From positions 8,142 to 43,467 of the forward strand of contig JAGWAI010000028.1 of NCBI GenBank assembly GCA_021296485.1: 35,326 nucleotides of DNA, read 5' to 3'. Source of the DNA: Acidobacteriota bacterium. Its GTDB lineage: Bacteria; Acidobacteriota; Vicinamibacteria; Vicinamibacterales; UBA8438. A program made the position numbers and the translations under genes. The notes below the pieces were generated by a model, which saw only the letters and a program-made list of their open reading frames with translations, did no database searches and had not been told where the DNA came from. Below are positions 31,421-35,326 of the stretch, in pieces; positions within the stretch are counted from its first letter, which is position 1, and every line of letters starts with the position of its first letter.

Positions 31421-33358
31421 ATGAATCGTCTGGCCGGCCGCGGCGGCGCGTTGGCTGTCGCGGCGCTGGCGGCGTCCTGTTCGAACGCGGGGAGCGGCCC
31501 GGAGGTCCCCGAGGCCTCCGGCGTTGCCGAGGAGCCCGCGGCCGCCGCCGTGGCGGCCGGCGCGGCGGCTAGTGAAGATGCTGTCGCGGCGCCTCACGAA
31601 CGCACGGCGTTCTTTGGTGATCTGCACGTCCACACGAGCTGGTCGCTCGACGCGTATTCCAACGGCAACCGGGACGATCCCGCGGCGGCGTACCGCTACG
31701 GCCGCGGCGACGCCCTGCTGAACGACGACGGCAGCGTGCGCGCGCAACTGCGCGTACCGCTGGACTTCATGGCCGTCACCGACCATGACGCGTGGCTCGG
31801 GGAGACGCAGATCTGTGACGACCCGCAGGAGACGGCCTACGACACACCGATCTGCCGCGAGCTACGCGCCGGGGTCAGCACGACGGCGTTCCTGGAGATC
31901 CACGGGCCGGGCACCTATGAGCTGCGGCGCTCCGCCGAAGTCTGCGCCGGTCCCGACTCTGCGGAGGACAGGTGCAATGAGCGGGTGCGGCATCTGTGGC
32001 CGCGGGTCCAGCAGCATGCGGACGCCTTCTACCAGCCGGGCCGCTTCACGACCTTCACGGCCTACGAGTTCTCGGCCCGGGATATTGCCACGCAGGGCAA
32101 CCTTCATCGCAACGTCATATTCGAGGGCAAGGACATTCCGCCCTGGGGAGGCTCGACGATCGAGATGCGGCACTCGGCAGAGCGCCTTTGGGAATGGCTG
32201 GAGGAGGCCTGCACCGGAGAGTGCCGGGTGCTGGCCATTCCGCACAACACCAACCAGGGCCGCGGCGTGGCGCTGGCGCCGCTGAACACCGACGGCACGC
32301 CCTTCACCGCAGCCACCCTGACGCGGCGTGAGCGCACCGAACCGCTCATCGAGATCCATCAGGTGAAGGGCAACTCGGAGTGCGCGACGGGCCTGTTGAC
32401 CAGCGACGAAGACTGCAACTTCGAGCTGACCAGCCAGGGTGGCCGGGGTCTCCCGCCGTGCGGCCCCGGAGAGCAGGAGAACTGCGCGTTTCCCTCCAAC
32501 TACGTCCGCAACGCGCTCAAGACGGGGCTGGCCCTCGAGTCGCAGCACGGCATCAACCCCTTCAAGTTCGGCTTCATCGCCAGCACCGACGACCACCGCA
32601 GCGCCGGCGGCTCGACGGACGAATCCGATTGGCCCGGAGCGTTCTTCGGCACGGTGGGGTCGAACGTTCGTCCCGTCGGTGACGCAGACGGCAACAATCC
32701 CGGCGGGCTGGCCGGGGTCTGGGCGGAAGAAAACACGCGCGAGTCGATCTTTGCGGCACTGCGACGGCGCGAGACGTTCGGGACGAGCGGCACCCGCATC
32801 CGCGTCCGGATGTTCGCCGGCTGGCACTTTCCGGACAACCTGCATTCCCGGCGCACCCTCGTGGAGGACGCATACCGGGCGGGCGTGCCGATGGGAGCCG
32901 ACCTGCCGCGGAGGCCGGACAGCGCGACGGCGCCGCGGCTGGTCGTTTGGGCCACCAAGGACCCCAACGACGCCAACCTGCAGCGCATCCAGATCGTCAA
33001 GGGCTGGACCGCCGGCGGCGAGACGCACGAACAGGTCTACGACGTCGTGTGCAGCGACGGCCGCACGCCCGATCCCGCGACACATCGCTGCACGGGCAAC
33101 GGCGCGTCCGTGAATCTGGCGACCTGCAGCTTCTCGACGGACCGCGGCGCCGCCGAGCTGAGCACGACGTGGACGGATCCTGCGTTCATGCCCGCAGAAC
33201 GTGCGTTCTACTACGCACGCGTGCTGCAGAATCCGACCTGCCGCTGGACCACCCACCTGGCGTTGAGAACCGCGTACGGCGTGTCGCCGAGCACTGCCCC
33301 GGTTGTTCGGGAGCGGGCGTGGACTTCGCCGATCTGGTACACCCCGCCGGCGCCGTAG
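31421..33358 (+). CDS. DUF3604 family lipoprotein, PHP-like metal-dependent hydrolase
   Basis: The product has 645 residues from the ATG at 31421, 16 bases after the previous stop, with only a weak ribosome site. It is a probable lipoprotein (lipobox LAASC, Cys20) with an Ala/Glu-rich linker. The catalytic-type motifs of DUF3604 are in order: FFGDLHVHTSWSLDAY, DFMAVTDHDAWLGE, TAYEFSA with GNLHRNVIF, RVLAIPHNTNQGRG, LIEIHQVKGNSEC and FGFIASTDDHRSAGG. The His/Asp clusters match PHP-type metal sites, which suggests a phosphoesterase or related hydrolase. The C-terminal region (about 480-645) is a beta-rich extension with a disulphide-rich patch. Most characterised relatives are few, so the substrate stays open. 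Its stop codon lies in a hairpin shared with the convergent quinoprotein gene. Confidence 0.9.
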   Translation: MNRLAGRGGALAVAALAASCSNAGSGPEVPEASGVAEEPAAAAVAAGAAASEDAVAAPHERTAFFGDLHVHTSWSLDAYSNGNRDDPAAAYRYGRGDALLNDDGSVRAQLRVPLDFMAVTDHDAWLGETQICDDPQETAYDTPICRELRAGVSTTAFLEIHGPGTYELRRSAEVCAGPDSAEDRCNERVRHLWPRVQQHADAFYQPGRFTTFTAYEFSARDIATQGNLHRNVIFEGKDIPPWGGSTIEMRHSAERLWEWLEEACTGECRVLAIPHNTNQGRGVALAPLNTDGTPFTAATLTRRERTEPLIEIHQVKGNSECATGLLTSDEDCNFELTSQGGRGLPPCGPGEQENCAFPSNYVRNALKTGLALESQHGINPFKFGFIASTDDHRSAGGSTDESDWPGAFFGTVGSNVRPVGDADGNNPGGLAGVWAEENTRESIFAALRRRETFGTSGTRIRVRMFAGWHFPDNLHSRRTLVEDAYRAGVPMGADLPRRPDSATAPRLVVWATKDPNDANLQRIQIVKGWTAGGETHEQVYDVVCSDGRTPDPATHRCTGNGASVNLATCSFSTDRGAAELSTTWTDPAFMPAERAFYYARVLQNPTCRWTTHLALRTAYGVSPSTAPVVRERAWTSPIWYTPPAP

Positions 33359-33371
33359 CGGCGGCTACGGC
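33352..33371. terminator. Hairpin between convergent genes, containing both stop codons
   Basis: GCCGTAGC (33352-33359) and GCTACGGC (33364-33371) form a perfect 8-bp stem with loop GGCG. The TAG of the DUF3604 gene lies in the left arm and the TAG of the minus-strand quinoprotein lies in the right arm. No T-run follows on either side, so it is at best a weak, two-way terminator or an RNA 3'-end stabiliser. Confidence 0.45.
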
Positions 33372-35326
33372 AGCCGCAGCGCGGCCAGCGAACCCGGCAG
33401 GTCGGGGCCGGCCACCTGCACCACGATGTACTGCCTGCCCTCGTGCAGGTAGCCCATCATGCCGTACTGCCCCGACGCGGGCAGGTCGACGGTCCCGAGT
33501 CGCTCACCGGTGCGCTTGTCGAGCGCGTGCAGCCGCGGCGTGCCGGCAATCCCCTCGGCGGCTATCACCAGCGTCTTCGTCACCATCGTGACGGGGTGGG
33601 CAAGGCGACCCGTGTTCGGGACGTCGACGCCCTGCAACGCGGGGTGGTCGCGGATATTGTCAGGCGTGTCGCCGTTGGGCGTCTCCCAGAGGTGCTCACC
33701 CGTGTTCATGTCGATGGCGACGATGCGGCTGTAGGGCGGCTTGAACATCGGCAGGCCCTGCGGCCCGCGGAAGTCGCCGCGGTTGAGCACCGCGAAGTCG
33801 GCAAAGGAACGGCCCGTCGTCTTGATGTCGTTCGGTTCGTCGATGATGCTCCCGGGCACGATGTTCTCGCCGCGGCAGTCGCGGCGCGTCGAGACGTACA
33901 GGATGCCGGTCTCCGGATCGGCGGAGGTCGGGCCGAAGATGTTCGACGCGCCGCTGGGGCAGTTCACGAACGAGCGCAGCCCGGACGGGTGCCCGCGCTG
34001 GATTGGCGGATTGAAGAGCGGCCCGATGCGGTAGTTCTTGACGATCTCCAGCGCCTCGGCCCGCAGCTCGGGCGTGAAGTCGATCAGGTCGTCCTCGGTC
34101 AGGCCCTGCATCTCGAACGCCGCCGGGCGGGTCGGCATCGGCTGGGTCGGCGACAACCGCTCGCCGGGCACCTCTGACTGCGGCACGGGCCGCTCCACGA
34201 TCGGCCAGATCGGCTCGCCGCTCACCCGGTCGAACGTGTACGCCCACCCCTGCTTGGTGGTCTGGACGACGATTTCGCGCGGCCGGCCGTCCACGGTGAC
34301 GTTCAGCGTCACCGGCGCCGTCGGGTTGTCGAAGTTCCAGATGTCGTGGTGCACGGTCTGGAAGTGCCAGGCGCGCTCGCCGGTCTGCACGTCCAGCGCG
34401 ATGACGCTGGTGCCGAACAACCCGTCGCCCGGGCGGAACCCGCCATAGAAGTCGATGGTCGGCGGATTGGTCGGCACGTATACGAGGCCGTGGGCCGGAT
34501 CCGCGGAGATCGGCGCCCATGAAGAAATGTCGCCGGTCCACTGCCAGGCGTCATTCTCCCAGGTTTCGTGCCCGAACTCGCCGGGCCGGGGGATGACATG
34601 GAACTTCCACATATGCTCGCCGGTGCGGGCGTCGTAGCCCATGATGTCGCCCGGCACGTTCTCTATACGAGTCTGGTAGTAGCCCTGCTCCGCCGAGTTG
34701 CCGACCACGACGACGCCGTTGACGACGATCGGCGGCGACGAGCTGGTGATGAATCCCAGCTCGCGCGGGATGCCGAAATCGGGGTCGTAGGCGCCGTCCC
34801 AGCTCAGCCAGGGGCCCCAGTCGGCAATCAGGTCGGGCACCAGGTCGACCACGCCGCTCCGCGGAAAACCGGTCAGCGGCACCGCCTCGCCCCAGTTCTC
34901 CAGCGGCCGGCCGGTTTCCGCGTCGAGCGCGTACAGGAAGAAGGCGGGGCTGATGATGTAGATCACCCCACGCCCGTCTATCTCCGCGTACGCCACCCCC
35001 TTGCCGTAGCCGTTGCGCATGCCGCGGTCGAAACGCGTGGTGTGCGGCTCGCGGTAGGTCCACAGCGTCTCGCCGGTGGCGGGATCGATGGCCACCACGG
35101 TGCGGCGCTCTCCAGCGACGGTGTACAGGACGCCGTCGACATAGATCGGCGTGGCGCGCGACACGCCGAGCACGCCCGGCCCGAAGTTGTCGCCGCGCCA
35201 GACCCAGGCCACTTCGAGATCATCGAAATTGTCGGCGGTGATCTGGTCGAGACCGGAGTAGCGGGTGTGCCCGGCGTCGCCTCCGATGTAACGCCACTCC
35301 CCCGCCGGCGCACCGCCCGTCTGAGC
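33365..35326 (-). CDS. PQQ-dependent dehydrogenase, glucose-dehydrogenase-like (third copy, start beyond window)
   Basis: The visible part is 653 codons. The frame runs open to the last base of the window, beginning A-Q-T-G-G-A-P-A-G-E-W-R-Y and then YSGLDQITADNFDDLEVAW, the normal N-terminal propeller sequence, so only the start codon and signal peptide lie outside; the GTG at 35212 is internal. The active-site segment reads VHHDIWNFDNP: the position of the Gcd catalytic Asp is Asn (codon 34334-34336), while the Lys 27 residues on (QTTKQGWAYTFDR) is kept. Other family marks are IDFTPELR and VNCPSGASNIFGPTSADP. It may belong to a PQQ subfamily with a different catalytic residue or substrate, or it may have lost activity. 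It is convergent with the DUF3604 gene, with 6 bases between stops. Confidence 0.87.
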   Translation of the reverse strand, partial: AQTGGAPAGEWRYIGGDAGHTRYSGLDQITADNFDDLEVAWVWRGDNFGPGVLGVSRATPIYVDGVLYTVAGERRTVVAIDPATGETLWTYREPHTTRFDRGMRNGYGKGVAYAEIDGRGVIYIISPAFFLYALDAETGRPLENWGEAVPLTGFPRSGVVDLVPDLIADWGPWLSWDGAYDPDFGIPRELGFITSSSPPIVVNGVVVVGNSAEQGYYQTRIENVPGDIMGYDARTGEHMWKFHVIPRPGEFGHETWENDAWQWTGDISSWAPISADPAHGLVYVPTNPPTIDFYGGFRPGDGLFGTSVIALDVQTGERAWHFQTVHHDIWNFDNPTAPVTLNVTVDGRPREIVVQTTKQGWAYTFDRVSGEPIWPIVERPVPQSEVPGERLSPTQPMPTRPAAFEMQGLTEDDLIDFTPELRAEALEIVKNYRIGPLFNPPIQRGHPSGLRSFVNCPSGASNIFGPTSADPETGILYVSTRRDCRGENIVPGSIIDEPNDIKTTGRSFADFAVLNRGDFRGPQGLPMFKPPYSRIVAIDMNTGEHLWETPNGDTPDNIRDHPALQGVDVPNTGRLAHPVTMVTKTLVIAAEGIAGTPRLHALDKRTGERLGTVDLPASGQYGMMGYLHEGRQYIVVQVAGPDLPGSLAALRLP

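Noticed and set aside
31862-33256. 464-codon open frame on the minus strand
   Set aside because: It is antisense to the DUF3604 gene, whose conserved motifs cover this region; no ribosome site or domain is seen.
35212-35214. GTG as start of the last quinoprotein
   Set aside because: Conserved N-terminal propeller sequence continues upstream in the same frame to the window end, so the true start is outside.
1-35326. CRISPR arrays, tRNA or rRNA genes, phage genes
   Set aside because: I saw no regularly spaced repeats, cloverleaf-like segments, ribosomal RNA sequence or phage-type proteins.

Overview
The window is GC-rich bacterial chromosome (or metagenome-assembled) DNA, packed with genes. 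The most likely source is an Acidobacteriota member of the Vicinamibacteria type. The reasons are a TonB-dependent receptor with an N-terminal carboxypeptidase-regulatory-like domain, two DUF1592-type cytochrome plus DUF1552 gene pairs, many PQQ beta-propeller dehydrogenases, secreted ankyrin proteins, and a PadR regulator beside a small membrane protein. This is inferred from gene content; no rRNA or other marker gene is present. I see no tRNA, rRNA or CRISPR array, and no gene-free stretch longer than 300 bases.

Layout. 1-120: leader with a good sigma70-like promoter. 121-3469: cytochrome c-fused PQQ dehydrogenase, a 147-bp MITE-like inverted-repeat element, and a secreted protein of unknown family ('GVWD family' below). 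3591-4601: PadR regulator convergent with a small membrane protein. 4705-6732: glucose-dehydrogenase-like quinoprotein, divergent from a TonB receptor (6983-10024). 10031-11938: secreted ankyrin protein with a C-terminal cytochrome c. 12057-22256: a co-directional run of DUF1592 cytochrome, DUF1552 Tat protein, a duplicated-domain secreted protein, two Vgb-like propeller/cytochrome proteins (the second frameshifted) and an amidohydrolase lipoprotein; three junctions overlap by 4 nt (ATGA, ATGA, GTGA). 22253-26049: a second DUF1592/DUF1552 pair on the minus strand, divergent from a second ankyrin gene (26215-27816). 27831-29822: second GDH-like quinoprotein. 29919-33358: a second GVWD protein, an NTF2/SnoaL-like protein and a DUF3604 lipoprotein. 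33365-35326: a third GDH-like quinoprotein cut by the window end.

How the genes fit together. Almost every product carries a Sec, Tat or lipoprotein signal, so the locus encodes an envelope programme. A TonB receptor could import a substrate, four quinoproteins could oxidise alcohol or sugar groups, and nine CXXCH haem sites in six proteins could carry the electrons. The substrate is not readable from the sequence. The most striking structure is the occurrence, in opposite orientation, of two divergent 'ankyrin <-> DUF1592-DUF1552' units. Only one of the two ankyrin proteins carries a fused cytochrome c. That suggests the ankyrin proteins work with the DUF1592/DUF1552 haem proteins.
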